From positions 186,001 through 250,000 of the forward strand of contig NZ_FOTK01000002.1 of NCBI RefSeq assembly GCF_900114535.1: 64,000 nucleotides of DNA, written 5' to 3'. Below the pieces are notes generated by a model, which had not been told where the DNA came from, searched no databases, and was given only the letters and a program-made list of their open reading frames with translations. Positions 39,857 through 48,451 of the stretch are shown here, one piece after another; positions within the stretch are counted from its first letter, which is position 1, and each line of letters begins with the position of its first letter. A program made the translations under genes and the position numbers. The stretch is from Methylobacterium pseudosasicola. GTDB lineage: Bacteria; Pseudomonadota; Alphaproteobacteria; Rhizobiales; Beijerinckiaceae.

Positions 39857-40049
39857 TCTCCCCGCACGCGGGGAGAAGCCCGCACGGACCTTGTCGTCTG
39901 TGCGGGAAGCGGAGGCGCAGCCGGAGCGGCGGTGAGGGGGCGGCTCAGAACGAGGCGCGCGCCCTGAACCGCCCCCTCACCCCCGGCTGCCGCCTCGCCG
40001 CGCCGACGACGAGGTCGTCGCGGCCCTCTCCCCGCAAGCGGGGAGAGGG
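39857..40049. repeat. Inverted pair of CTCTCCCCGC hairpin repeats
   Basis: Two strong hairpins mark the ends: TCTCCCCGC-ac-GCGGGGAGA at 39857-39876, and CCCTCTCCCCGC-aa-GCGGGGAGAGGG at 40024-40049. Between them GGTGAGGGGGCGG and its near complement CCGCCCCCTCACCC mirror each other, so the unit is an inverted pair around 39955. This repeat type is common in alphaproteobacterial intergenic DNA. It fills most of the 420-base gap between the xylanase and SDR genes. Confidence 0.7.
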
Positions 40050-40151
40050 GATCCCGCCTGCCGCGCCGCGCAAAACCCACAGGCGTTCCAACTCGCCTTC
40101 GGCCCCGACTCGCCCCATCTTCGGGACGCCATCTAGTCGAGGACGAGAGTC

Positions 40152-40994
40152 ATGAGTCAGCATCCCGCCATCAGCCCAGGCCGCAGCGCAGTCGTCACCG
40201 GGGCGGCGAGCGGCATCGGGCTCGCGGCGGCCAAAGCCTTCGCGCGGGCCGGCATGAATGTCTGGCTCGCCGACCTGCCCGGCCAAGCCCTCGAGGAGGC
40301 CCACGGTGCCGTGGCCGAGCTCGCCGCCGTCGAGGTCCGGGCGGTGCCCACCGACGTCTCGGACCGGGAGGCCGTGGAGGCCCTGGCGGCCCATGTCGCC
40401 AAGGCCGGCCCTCCGGCCGTGGTGATGCTGAACGCCGGGATCGAGGCCGGCGGAAAACTCTTTTCCGATGCCGAGACCTGGACCCGGATCCTCGCCACCA
40501 ACCTCGGGGGCGTGGTCAACGGCATCCACGCCTTCGCGCCCGGGATGATCGCGGGGGGCAAGCCCGGCGCGGTGATCGTCACCGGCTCGAAGCAGGGCAT
40601 CACCACGCCGCCCGGCAACGCGCCCTACAACGTCTCGAAGGTGGCCGTGAAGGCGGCCACCGAGGCGCTGGCCCACGAGCTGCGCAACCGCGAAGGCTGC
40701 CGGACCACCGCGCACCTGCTGATCCCCGGCTTCGTCTATACCGGCCTCACCAAGGCAAGGGGCGTCGCCGAGAAGCCGGCCGGCGCCTGGACGCCGGAGG
40801 AGACCGTCACCTTCCTGCTGGAGCGGCTGGAGGCGGGCGACTTCTACATCCTCTGTCCCGACAACGAGACCACCCGGGCGCAGGACGAGAAGCGCATCGC
40901 CTGGGCCGCCGGCGACATCATCGAGAACCGGCCGGCCCTGTCGCGCTGGCACCCGGATTTTTCCGAGGCGTTCAAGCGGTTCATGGCGGGGTGA
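40152..40994 (+). CDS. SDR family NAD(P)-dependent oxidoreductase
   Basis: This 280-residue classical short-chain dehydrogenase has the cofactor motif TGAASGIG, the NAG-like LNAGIEAGG, and the active site Ser in VTGSKQGIT with Tyr/Lys in YNVSKVAVKAA. The C-terminal extension WTPEETVTFLLERLEAGDFY ... is shared with a subgroup of uncharacterised SDRs. The substrate cannot be told from sequence. It is preceded and followed by repeat-rich gaps, so it appears monocistronic. Confidence 0.88.
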   Translation: MSQHPAISPGRSAVVTGAASGIGLAAAKAFARAGMNVWLADLPGQALEEAHGAVAELAAVEVRAVPTDVSDREAVEALAAHVAKAGPPAVVMLNAGIEAGGKLFSDAETWTRILATNLGGVVNGIHAFAPGMIAGGKPGAVIVTGSKQGITTPPGNAPYNVSKVAVKAATEALAHELRNREGCRTTAHLLIPGFVYTGLTKARGVAEKPAGAWTPEETVTFLLERLEAGDFYILCPDNETTRAQDEKRIAWAAGDIIENRPALSRWHPDFSEAFKRFMAG

Positions 40995-41438
40995 TCGGTC
41001 CCGTCATTGCGAGCGCAGCGAAGCAACCCAGGGCTCCGCGACGGAGGATGTTTTCCAGCGCGGACGGAAAACGGACCGTGCTGAAATCTCGCTCTGGGGC
41101 AGCGTTACTGTCGGTGGGAGCGCTCCGCCTCGCATCTCACCTGCGGCTCTCCGCATCCGTTCCGTCGAGCGGAACGATGTGCCGCGCGGAGCCCTGGGTT
41201 GCTTCGCTCCGCTCGCAATGACGGTTGACGCTCTCACTCCACCAAGAACTTCCTGAACGCCCCCGTGCCGAACCCAACCCACCAGCGTGGCGCAATCCAG
41301 CGGCGGCAAGCTCGCGCAGCAGCGCAAGCCTGAAACGAATCGCGCGACGCACGATGACGCCCATCCCGTCATTGCGAGCGGAGCGAAGCAACCCAGGGCT
41401 CCGCGCGGCCGATCGTTCTGCTCGACGGGACTGCCACC
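40995..41438. other. Repeat-rich gap before the GIY-YIG gene
   Basis: About 440 bases without a supported gene, mostly pair A/B of the 31-base repeat (41004-41222) and the left repeat of pair C/D. The 140 bases between (41223-41365) hold no recognised feature. Confidence 0.45.
41004..41222. repeat. Inverted pair of 31-nt repeats, non-coding (pair A/B)
   Basis: A 31-base core beginning GTCATTGCGAGCG and ending AGCAACCCAGGG occurs at 41004-41034. It is repeated in inverse orientation at 41192-41222, with one mismatch between the copies. The core homology extends outward as CTCCGCG towards the centre on both sides. The 157 bases between carry no gene. This is a MITE- or REPIN-like unit, with the same core as the pairs at 41366-41777 and 61225-61314. 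Confidence 0.85.
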
Positions 41439-41777
41439 ATGCGCGCGCCGGCCGTCTACATCATGGCGAGCCGCCGCAACGGGACGCTCTATACCGGTGT
41501 CACCGCGGACCTGTCCCGGCGCGTCTACGAGCACCGCGAAGCCCTCCGTCCCGGCTTCACGCGCCGCTACGGTTGCAAGCTCCTGGTCTGGTACGAGGGC
41601 TACCCGACGATAAGCGAGGCCATCGCCCGCGAGAAGCAGATCAAGGCCGGCTCCCGGAAGAAGAAGCTCGCCCTGATCGAGGCGATGAACCCGGATTGGC
41701 GCGATCTGTATCCCGGCCTCGCGTAAAGGTCTTATACGCAGCGGTTCCCTGGGTTGCTTCGCTCCGCTCGCAATGAC
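41366..41777. mobile_element. Inverted 31-nt repeat pair enclosing a GIY-YIG nuclease gene (pair C/D)
   Basis: The same 31-base core stands at 41366-41396 and inverted at 41747-41777; the two cores are identical as far as I can align them. The only gene inside is the 95-residue GIY-YIG nuclease at 41439-41726. The unit is 412 bases and looks like a minimal mobile element with terminal inverted repeats. No target-site duplication was recognised directly outside the cores. That the nuclease moves or maintains the repeats is inference. Confidence 0.65.
41439..41726 (+). CDS. GIY-YIG nuclease family protein (YhbQ/UPF0213-like)
   Basis: This 95-residue single-domain GIY-YIG nuclease has the signature pair VYIMAS ... 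LYTGVT, the catalytic Arg in DLSRRVYEHR and the Glu in SEAIAREKQIK. The family tail NPDWRDLYPGL is also present. Proteins of this class nick or cleave branched or single-stranded DNA in vitro; their biological role is unsettled. Uniquely here, the gene is framed by an inverted pair of the 31-base repeat that also occurs as gene-free pairs elsewhere in the window. Confidence 0.88.
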   Translation: MRAPAVYIMASRRNGTLYTGVTADLSRRVYEHREALRPGFTRRYGCKLLVWYEGYPTISEAIAREKQIKAGSRKKKLALIEAMNPDWRDLYPGLA

Positions 41778-41949
41778 GGGGCGTGGTTCACGGCCGGCGC
41801 ATCGAGCCGCGACCGTCCTGCCTTGGAGATATGCGCCGCGGACCTTCCTGACGGCCGCCCCTCGTCTGGCGAAGGGTTTGCACCCAGGTTAGGTCAGTGC
41901 GGCGCGGTCGCCGCATTGCAACCGCGCACGACACCAGGGAGCCGCACTC

Positions 41950-43422
41950 TTGGCCACGATCATCCCCGTCGCCTCGTTCGACTGCGTCGTGTTCGGCGCC
42001 ACCGGCGATCTCACGGCGCGCAAGCTGCTGCCAGCCCTGTTCTACCGGTTCCGGGACGGTCAGATCCCGCAGACCAGCCGCATTATCGGCGCCTCGCGCT
42101 CGGACCTGTCGACCGACGCGTTTCGGGAGCATGCCCGGGACGCGCTCAAGCGCTTCGTGCCCGCCACCGACCTGACGGAGGACGTGCTCCACAAATTCCT
42201 CGACCACGTGGATTACGTGGCGGTGGACGGCGCCGGCGAGAGCGGCTGGGCCGATCTCGTGGCCAAGCTCGACGAGCGGCCCGACCAGGTGCGGCCCTAT
42301 TACCTCGCCACCTCGCCCGACCTCTACGGCTCGATCTGCCGCAACCTCGCCTCGCACGGGCTCGTCGGCGAAAAGTCCCGGGTCGTGCTGGAGAAGCCGA
42401 TCGGGAAGGATCTGAAATCGGCCCGCGCCATCAACGATGCGGTCGGCGAGGTCTTTCCCGAATCGCAGATCTTCCGGATCGACCACTATCTCGGCAAGGA
42501 GACGGTGCAGAACCTGCTCTCCTTGCGGTTCGCCAACACCATCTTCGAGCGGCTCTGGACCTCGGACGTGATCGACCACGTCCAGATCACCGTGGCCGAG
42601 ACGGTCGGCGTCGAGGGCCGGGCCGGCTACTACGACACGTCCGGCGCCATGCGCGACATGCTGCAGAACCACATGCTGCAGCTCCTGTGCCTCACCGCCA
42701 TGGAGAGCCCGCTCAACCTCGAGGCCAACTCCGTGCGCGACGAGAAGCTGAAGGTGCTGCGCGCCCTCAAGCCGATCACCGCCCACGACATCCAGACCGT
42801 GACCGTGCGCGGCCAGTACGTGGCCGGCGCCGTCGACGGCAAGCCGGTGGAGGGCTACCTGACCGAGCTCGGCCACGAGAGCCGGACCGAGACCTTCGTG
42901 GCGATGAAGCTCGAGGTGCAGTCCGGGCGCTGGGCCGGGGTGCCGTTCTACCTGCGCACCGGCAAGCGCCTGCCGCAGAAGCTGTCCGAGATCGTCGTGC
43001 AGTTCCGGGCCTCGCCCTTCTCGATCTTCCCCGAGGAGGCGTTCGGCCGCGAGCCCAACCGCCTCGTCATCCGCCTGCAGCCGCAGGAAGGCATGAAGCT
43101 CGAGGTGATGACCAAGGATCCGGGCCCCGGCGGCCTGCGGCTGCGCCCCACCGACCTCGACATCTCCTTCGAGGAGACCTTCAAGCAGCGCTATCCGGAT
43201 GCCTACGAGCGGCTGCTGATGGACGTGGTCCGGGGCAACGCCACCCTGTTCATGCGCCGCGACGAGGTCGAGGCCGCCTGGGCCTGGGCCGACGGCGTGC
43301 TCAAGGCCTGGGCCGACCGCCCGGAGGCGCCGCGGCCCTATCCGGCCGGGAGCTGGGGCCCCACCGCCGCCATCGCCCTGATCGAGCGCGACGGCCGGAC
43401 CTGGCACGAGGAGCTGCGGTAA
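41950..43422 (+). CDS. zwf: Glucose-6-phosphate 1-dehydrogenase
   Basis: This 490-residue G6PDH opens with the coenzyme fingerprint VVFGATGDLTARKLLPALF. The substrate motif with catalytic His is FRIDHYLGKETVQNLL. The enzyme feeds glucose 6-phosphate into the oxidative pentose-phosphate and Entner-Doudoroff routes and makes NADPH. The start is TTG at 41950, with GGGAG about seven bases upstream; no ATG fits the conserved N-terminus. The usual partners pgl and edd are not adjacent. Confidence 0.95.
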   Translation: MATIIPVASFDCVVFGATGDLTARKLLPALFYRFRDGQIPQTSRIIGASRSDLSTDAFREHARDALKRFVPATDLTEDVLHKFLDHVDYVAVDGAGESGWADLVAKLDERPDQVRPYYLATSPDLYGSICRNLASHGLVGEKSRVVLEKPIGKDLKSARAINDAVGEVFPESQIFRIDHYLGKETVQNLLSLRFANTIFERLWTSDVIDHVQITVAETVGVEGRAGYYDTSGAMRDMLQNHMLQLLCLTAMESPLNLEANSVRDEKLKVLRALKPITAHDIQTVTVRGQYVAGAVDGKPVEGYLTELGHESRTETFVAMKLEVQSGRWAGVPFYLRTGKRLPQKLSEIVVQFRASPFSIFPEEAFGREPNRLVIRLQPQEGMKLEVMTKDPGPGGLRLRPTDLDISFEETFKQRYPDAYERLLMDVVRGNATLFMRRDEVEAAWAWADGVLKAWADRPEAPRPYPAGSWGPTAAIALIERDGRTWHEELR

Positions 43423-43546
43423 CGCGGCCTCTCGAGCTTACGGCCAAGCTGCCTTGATACGGTCAAGCCGGATGCGGAAGCTGTCCCTGCTGCCGGTCAC
43501 CGCCCCCCGAGAGGGCGGGCCCGGCCTCGCACGAGGGATCATTCGC

Positions 43547-43747
43547 ATGCAGGACTCGAAGCAGGATTTCGCCGTCTCGGCCGAACGCCGCCTGGAACGC
43601 TCGGTCGATTCTGCTCTGCGCGTCATCGCGGCCGCCCATGTCGAGCGGCAGGCCCCGCCGGTCTCCGCCGCCCGCCGCCGCCTAAGCGAGGTCTACGGCG
43701 CCACCCGCCTGGCGAAACGCCTGGAGCGCGAGCGGCGCAGCGCCTGA
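43547..43747 (+). CDS. Small hypothetical protein
   Basis: This 66-residue Arg/Ala-rich protein (MQDSKQDFAVSAERRLERSV ...) contains a predicted helix pair but no recognised domain. GAGGGA lies nine bases before ATG 43547. Its stop is seven bases from the convergent opgG stop. Codon use is like that of real genes here (third-position GC), so it is probably translated. Confidence 0.5.
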   Translation: MQDSKQDFAVSAERRLERSVDSALRVIAAAHVERQAPPVSAARRRLSEVYGATRLAKRLERERRSA

Positions 43748-43754
43748 GGCGGGG

Positions 43755-45500
43755 TCAGACGGCCGCGTCCCAGGTCTCGCTCAATGGAGTCGTCCCGCGC
43801 ACCAGCCGCGCCCGCAGGACGATATCGCCCGCCGGCATCGGCTGGGGCGGGCGCCATTCCACGTAGATGCGCCAGCCGCCGGTCTGCGGCACGAAATTGG
43901 CCACCGGCTCGTGCAGCGTCCCGGCGCTGGCCGAGACCTCCGCGGCGATCGTGTCGTCTGCGCCCTTGGGCAGGGACGGCCCCTCGAAATCGATCACGCA
44001 GAGCCGCCGCTCCGGGTTCGGCGGGGTGGTGGGGCGCAGGCGCTCGGCCGAGCCGAACCGGGTGCCGGTGACCCGGGCGAGCGCTGCTTGCGGGATTACC
44101 GCGACCGGCTCCGCCCCCACGGTGGTGAGCGTGTAGCCGAGCCGCAGCGCCGCGCCGGGCTGCACCGGGTCCGCCGGCACGAAGGCGGCCACGATGTTGT
44201 CCATGTACTCTTCCGCCGAGGGGATCTCGTAGAGCTGCACGGCGCCCTCCGCGAAGGTGCCGGCCGGATCGGGCGCGACCCACAGGCCGGGCCGGGCCTC
44301 CTGACGCGCCTCCACGTCGAGATAGGCGGCAAAGTTTCGCTCGCGCTGGAGCAGGCCGAAGCCCGAGAGCGGCTTCGTGGCGAAGGCCGAGATCTGCGGC
44401 TGTTTGCGGCCGTTGATGAGGGGCCGCCACAGCCGGTCGGCCGCGGTGGCGACGCAGAGCCCATCGGAATCGTGCACCTGCGGGCGGAAATCGTCGAAGG
44501 GCTTCGCCCCCCGGGCGCCGGGCCCGTTCTGGCCGTACAGGAACATGCTGGTGAGCGGCGCGAGCCCCAGCCGCGGGATCGGCGTGCGGGGATGGAGCGC
44601 CGCCGTGACGGCGATCCGGGCCGGGTCCCCGGGGCTGATCACGAACCGGTAGGCGCCGGCGACGCTCGGACTGTCGAGGAGCGAGAGCACCGTGAGGCTG
44701 CGGGCCTCCGGATCCGGCTCGCACAGCCAATGGGCGGTGAAATCGGGAAATTCCTCCCCCTCCGGCGCGCCGGTGCCGATGGCGAGGCCCCGCGCCGAGA
44801 GCCCGTATTCCTGGCCCGCGGCGCGCAGCCGGAAATAGGAGGCGCCGAGGAACACCAAAAATTCCTCCTGGAAGCCCTTGGGCCGCCAGGCCGGCGTGTC
44901 CGGGAAGGCGTAGTGCAGGCGAAACCCCGCGAAGCCGAGATCGGCCGGAAAACTCTGGCCGGCGAGCCGCCCGCCGAAATCGAACAGCCGGCTCTCGTAG
45001 GGGATCGGCCGGGCCGGGCCGCCGCGCGGCTGGAGATAGAGCGCCACGCGCTTGCGCTGCAGGAAGCCGCGATGGAACAGCTGCGCGCTGAAATGGCGGC
45101 CGAGCGGAACGCTCTCGGAAGGCCGGAACACGATGTGGCGATAGCCGTCATAGTCGAGCCCGGCCAGCGCCGGGGGCAGCTCGGTCGGCGGCCCCGCATA
45201 GGGCGCGGCCGCCAGGCGCTGGGCCTCGGCCGACAGGGTCTCGAAGGTCATCGCACCGGGATTCATGGCACCGTCCTGGAGGCCACCGGAGGCCGGCCCC
45301 TGCGGCTGAAGCGCCGCCCCGGCCCATGTTCGGGCGCCATTCAGATCTATGGCGCTAGGTACAATACTGCCGGCAGCCGCTTTCAGGACGATTTTGAGAA
45401 CGCGGCGTCGGGAGGGGGGATCGATCCGTTCGGCCTCCGGCTGCCTGTGCGGCCGGGTCGGCTGCGTGTCCTCACCCCGGTCATCGGTGTCCACGCTCAT
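43755..45500 (-). CDS. opgG: Glucan biosynthesis protein OpgG/OpgD (periplasmic)
   Basis: This 581-residue MdoG-domain protein shapes osmoregulated periplasmic glucans. The N-terminus has a twin-arginine export signal (PSRRRVLKIVLKAAAGSIV), as in E. coli OpgD. The family core starts at MTFETLSAEAQRLAAAPYAG and includes LDYDGYRHIVFRPSESVPLG and HDSDGLCVATAADRLWRPLING. Start choice: ATG 45500 leaves about 60 bases to opgH; the longer ATG at 45563 would share CATG with the opgH start codon. The divergent opgG/opgH layout differs from the enterobacterial opgGH operon. Confidence 0.87.
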   Translation of the reverse strand: MSVDTDDRGEDTQPTRPHRQPEAERIDPPSRRRVLKIVLKAAAGSIVPSAIDLNGARTWAGAALQPQGPASGGLQDGAMNPGAMTFETLSAEAQRLAAAPYAGPPTELPPALAGLDYDGYRHIVFRPSESVPLGRHFSAQLFHRGFLQRKRVALYLQPRGGPARPIPYESRLFDFGGRLAGQSFPADLGFAGFRLHYAFPDTPAWRPKGFQEEFLVFLGASYFRLRAAGQEYGLSARGLAIGTGAPEGEEFPDFTAHWLCEPDPEARSLTVLSLLDSPSVAGAYRFVISPGDPARIAVTAALHPRTPIPRLGLAPLTSMFLYGQNGPGARGAKPFDDFRPQVHDSDGLCVATAADRLWRPLINGRKQPQISAFATKPLSGFGLLQRERNFAAYLDVEARQEARPGLWVAPDPAGTFAEGAVQLYEIPSAEEYMDNIVAAFVPADPVQPGAALRLGYTLTTVGAEPVAVIPQAALARVTGTRFGSAERLRPTTPPNPERRLCVIDFEGPSLPKGADDTIAAEVSASAGTLHEPVANFVPQTGGWRIYVEWRPPQPMPAGDIVLRARLVRGTTPLSETWDAAV

Positions 45501-45561
45501 CGGTTCCCGCCCGCACGCGGCGAGGCAGCCGGCAGCCTTCCACGGTCGAGTTCCTCGCGCC

Positions 45562-47499
45562 ATGTTCTCACGGGTCACCTCCTCCGAGCGGCCGCACCGG
45601 AACGCCCATCCAGGCGCTCCCGATCCCCAATATTCGACGATCCCAGCCAAGTTGCGCGAACCCGAGGTCTGGGCGACCGGCGGACGGACCCTGCTGGCCC
45701 GGCGCCTCGCCCTGGCGATCCCGAGCCTCGCCACCGCGGGCGGCCTCGCCTGGCTGGCGGAGCGCGCCTATCCGGCCGGTGCCAGCCCCCTGGCCTGGAC
45801 GATCCTGGTCCTGTTCGCCCTGGTGATGGGCTGGCAGGCGTTCGTCGCCTGCCAATACGTCTACGGCCTCGTCGCCGCCATCCTGGGGGACCGGGCGAAA
45901 TCGATTCTGGAGCGCCGCTCCGAGGCCGCCGAAATCCCAGCTGCCAGCGCCGGCCGCACCGCCGCCGTGGTGGCGATCCACGCCGAGGATGCGGTGGCGG
46001 TGTTCGCCCGGCTGCGGGTGATGGCGCGCTCGCTCGCCGAGGCGCAGGCCCGGGACATCGACATCTTCGTCCTCTCCGACACCCGGGATGGCGCGATCGC
46101 CGCCGTGGAGGAGCACGAATTCGCCCGGATCCAGGCCTGGGCGGAGGCCGATCCGGCCCTGCCGCGGATCCGCTACCGGCGCCGGACGGAGAATGTCGGC
46201 CGCAAGGCCGGCAATATCGGCGAGTTCTGCTGCAGCTACGGCGCCGAATACGCCTACATGATCGTGCTGGACGCCGACAGCCTCATGACCGGCGCGGCCA
46301 TGACCCGGCTCGTCGGGCTGATGGACGAGAGCCCCCGCACCGGCCTGATCCAGACCGTCTCCTACGCGGCTGGCCGGGACACCCTGTTCGCCCGCATCCA
46401 GCAATTCGCCGTGCGCCTCTACGCGCCCCTGGCTTTGCGCTGCCTGGAGACTTGGCAGGGGCCGGAGGGCAGCTACTGGGGCCACAACGCCATCCTGCGG
46501 ATCGAGGCTTTTGCCGAGAACGCGCAGCTCCCGGTCCTGCCGGGCCGGGCGCCGCTCGGCGGCGAGATCCTGTGCCACGACATCGTCGAGGGCGCCTTGA
46601 TGGTCCGCGCCGGCTGGGAGGTGCGCCTGCTGCCCGAGATGGGCGGCACCTGGGAGGAGATGCCCACGAACCTCGTCGACCTGCTCGGCCGCGAGCGCCG
46701 CTGGTGCCAGGGCAACCTCCAGCACCTGCGGGTGCTGCCCTGGGCCGGCCTGCACGGCGCCAGCCGCTGGCACCTCGCAGTCGGCATCCTGGCCTACGGC
46801 ATGCTGCCGCTCTGGATCGCCTTTCTGGGGCTGGCCTCCTGGCAGGCAGCCCGGACCGGCGATCTCGGTCTGCTCGCCTACGGTCTGACCGGGCACGGCG
46901 CCGCTGCCCACGGTCTCGCCGCCCTCAGCCTCGCGGTGCTGGCCCTGCCGAAGGTCCTGAGCCTCGGCCATGTCCTGGCTTCGCCGGAGCGCCGGGCTTC
47001 CTTCGGCGGCACGAAGACTCTGCTCGCCAGCGCCGCCCTGGAACAGGTCGTCTGGGTGTTCCTGTGGCCGGTGCTGACCCTGTTCACCGCCGGCGCCGTG
47101 GTCTCGACCTTCCTCGGCCGGGTGGTACGCTGGGAGACCCAGGACCGCGACGACCGGCAGGTCTCCTGGGCCGAGGCGTTCCGGCTCCAGGCCGATGCCG
47201 TGGTGGTCGGGGCGCTGATCGTCTTCGCCCTGGTCTGGATCGGCAATGCCTGGCTCGGCCTGTGGCTGGCGCCGCTGGCCCTCGCGTTGCTGGCGAGCCC
47301 GGCCCAGAGCGTCTGGACCAGCCGGGCCGATCTCGGCCGCGCCGCCCGGGCCCGGGGCCTGTTCCTCACCGCCGACGACACCGCGCAGGCCCCGGAGCTG
47401 GCCGAGCTGGCTCAGATCCGCGGCCTGCCGGCCGCCCCGGCTCCAATCCGCAGCGCGCCCCTGGAACCGGCCATCTGGCTCGCCGCCGACGAAGCCTAA
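45562..47499 (+). CDS. opgH: Glucan biosynthesis glucosyltransferase OpgH
   Basis: This 645-residue inner-membrane GT2 glucosyltransferase polymerises the beta-1,2 backbone of osmoregulated periplasmic glucans from UDP-glucose. Helices flank a cytosolic catalytic domain with ENVGRKAGNIGEFC, the VLDADSLMTG DxD motif, and the ERRWCQGNLQHLRV equivalent of QxxRW. C-terminal helices form the translocation path. The start is uncertain: ATG 45562 has no good site, and the conserved region begins about 50 residues later. It is divergent from opgG. Confidence 0.9.
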   Translation: MFSRVTSSERPHRNAHPGAPDPQYSTIPAKLREPEVWATGGRTLLARRLALAIPSLATAGGLAWLAERAYPAGASPLAWTILVLFALVMGWQAFVACQYVYGLVAAILGDRAKSILERRSEAAEIPAASAGRTAAVVAIHAEDAVAVFARLRVMARSLAEAQARDIDIFVLSDTRDGAIAAVEEHEFARIQAWAEADPALPRIRYRRRTENVGRKAGNIGEFCCSYGAEYAYMIVLDADSLMTGAAMTRLVGLMDESPRTGLIQTVSYAAGRDTLFARIQQFAVRLYAPLALRCLETWQGPEGSYWGHNAILRIEAFAENAQLPVLPGRAPLGGEILCHDIVEGALMVRAGWEVRLLPEMGGTWEEMPTNLVDLLGRERRWCQGNLQHLRVLPWAGLHGASRWHLAVGILAYGMLPLWIAFLGLASWQAARTGDLGLLAYGLTGHGAAAHGLAALSLAVLALPKVLSLGHVLASPERRASFGGTKTLLASAALEQVVWVFLWPVLTLFTAGAVVSTFLGRVVRWETQDRDDRQVSWAEAFRLQADAVVVGALIVFALVWIGNAWLGLWLAPLALALLASPAQSVWTSRADLGRAARARGLFLTADDTAQAPELAELAQIRGLPAAPAPIRSAPLEPAIWLAADEA

Positions 47500-47739
47500 G
47501 TTTTTGGGGACCGGGCGGGTCGGAACACGCCCGAGCCGCCCGGCTCCATCCCGCGGTTACGGCCAAGCTGCCACAGTGTTGCCATCGAGTCACGGAGGGG
47601 CGGAACCGGCTAAGCGTAGCGGTTTCCGACTTGGATTTGGGGCGCGAGCGTTTACCCCTTGGCGAGGATCGGCACGGCATCGTGCCCCGGTAATTCGCCG
47701 CGTTCCCAACCCATTTCGCGCCTGCCCCGAGAGGCTTTG

Positions 47740-48399
47740 ATGCGTCGTTTCCTTCCCGCCCTCGTAGGGCTCATCGGCGCGGCTGCCTGCGCCGCACCGG
47801 CGCTGGCCTACGAGATCGATCCGCTCACCCGCCAGCCGCTGAACGACGCGCTCACGGTGCGGGTGCGCCCGCAGGCCGTCGAGACTGTCGCGGTACCGGT
47901 GGCCAACGCCTCCCTCAACCCCGCCGACCCGCTCGACGCGGCCGTGCCGCAGATGTCCGCGATCCCGCGCGAGACGGTCGCCTATAACGGCCCCTACGGC
48001 GCCGGCACGATCGTGGTCTCCACGGCCGAGCGGCGGCTCTACTACGTGATGGGCGGCGGCCAGGCCCTGCGCTACGGCGTCGGCGTCGGCCGTCCGGGCT
48101 TCACCTGGGGCGGCGTGCAGACCATCACGATGAAGCGCGAATGGCCGGATTGGCGCCCGCCGTCGACCATGCTGCGCCGCCGGCCCGACCTGCCGCGCTA
48201 CATGAAGGGCGGCATCGAGAACCCGCTCGGCGCCCGCGCCATGTATCTCGGTGGCTCGATCTACCGGATCCACGGCTCGAACGAGCCGGAGACCATCGGC
48301 ACCGCCGTGTCCTCGGGCTGCATCCGCATGACCAACGACGACGTCACCGACCTCTACACCCGCGCTAAGGTCGGCACGAAGGTCGTCGTCCAGCGCTGA
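47740..48399 (+). CDS. L,D-transpeptidase (YkuD family)
   Basis: This 219-residue exported YkuD enzyme has a signal peptide (RRFLPALVGLIGAAACAAPALA). The catalytic motif is IHGSNEPETIGTAVSSGCIRM, with the nucleophilic Cys. The family segment VVSTAERRLYYVMGGGQALR is also present. It is half the size of the other L,D-transpeptidase at 35585 and lacks a wall-binding domain, like the ErfK/YbiS-type enzymes of this group. GAGAGG precedes ATG 47740. A strong terminator follows the gene. Confidence 0.93.
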   Translation: MRRFLPALVGLIGAAACAAPALAYEIDPLTRQPLNDALTVRVRPQAVETVAVPVANASLNPADPLDAAVPQMSAIPRETVAYNGPYGAGTIVVSTAERRLYYVMGGGQALRYGVGVGRPGFTWGGVQTITMKREWPDWRPPSTMLRRRPDLPRYMKGGIENPLGARAMYLGGSIYRIHGSNEPETIGTAVSSGCIRMTNDDVTDLYTRAKVGTKVVVQR

Positions 48400-48421
48400 T
48401 TGTTTGGAATTTTTTCGGATG

Positions 48422-48447
48422 GGGCCGGCCGCGAGGCCGGCCCTTTT
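48422..48447. terminator. Intrinsic terminator shared by convergent genes
   Basis: GGGCCGGCC-gcga-GGCCGGCCC is a perfect 9-bp stem followed by TTTT, 23 bases after the L,D-transpeptidase stop. It lies between that gene and the convergent cupin gene, five bases from the cupin stop. The preceding GGAATTTTTTC could serve the opposite direction. Confidence 0.85.
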
Positions 48448-48451
48448 GCGT

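Noticed and set aside
43911..47693. Very long plus-strand frame of about 1,260 codons over opgG and opgH
   Set aside because: It crosses antisense to opgG and out of frame with opgH; both real proteins have family motifs, and the long frame does not.
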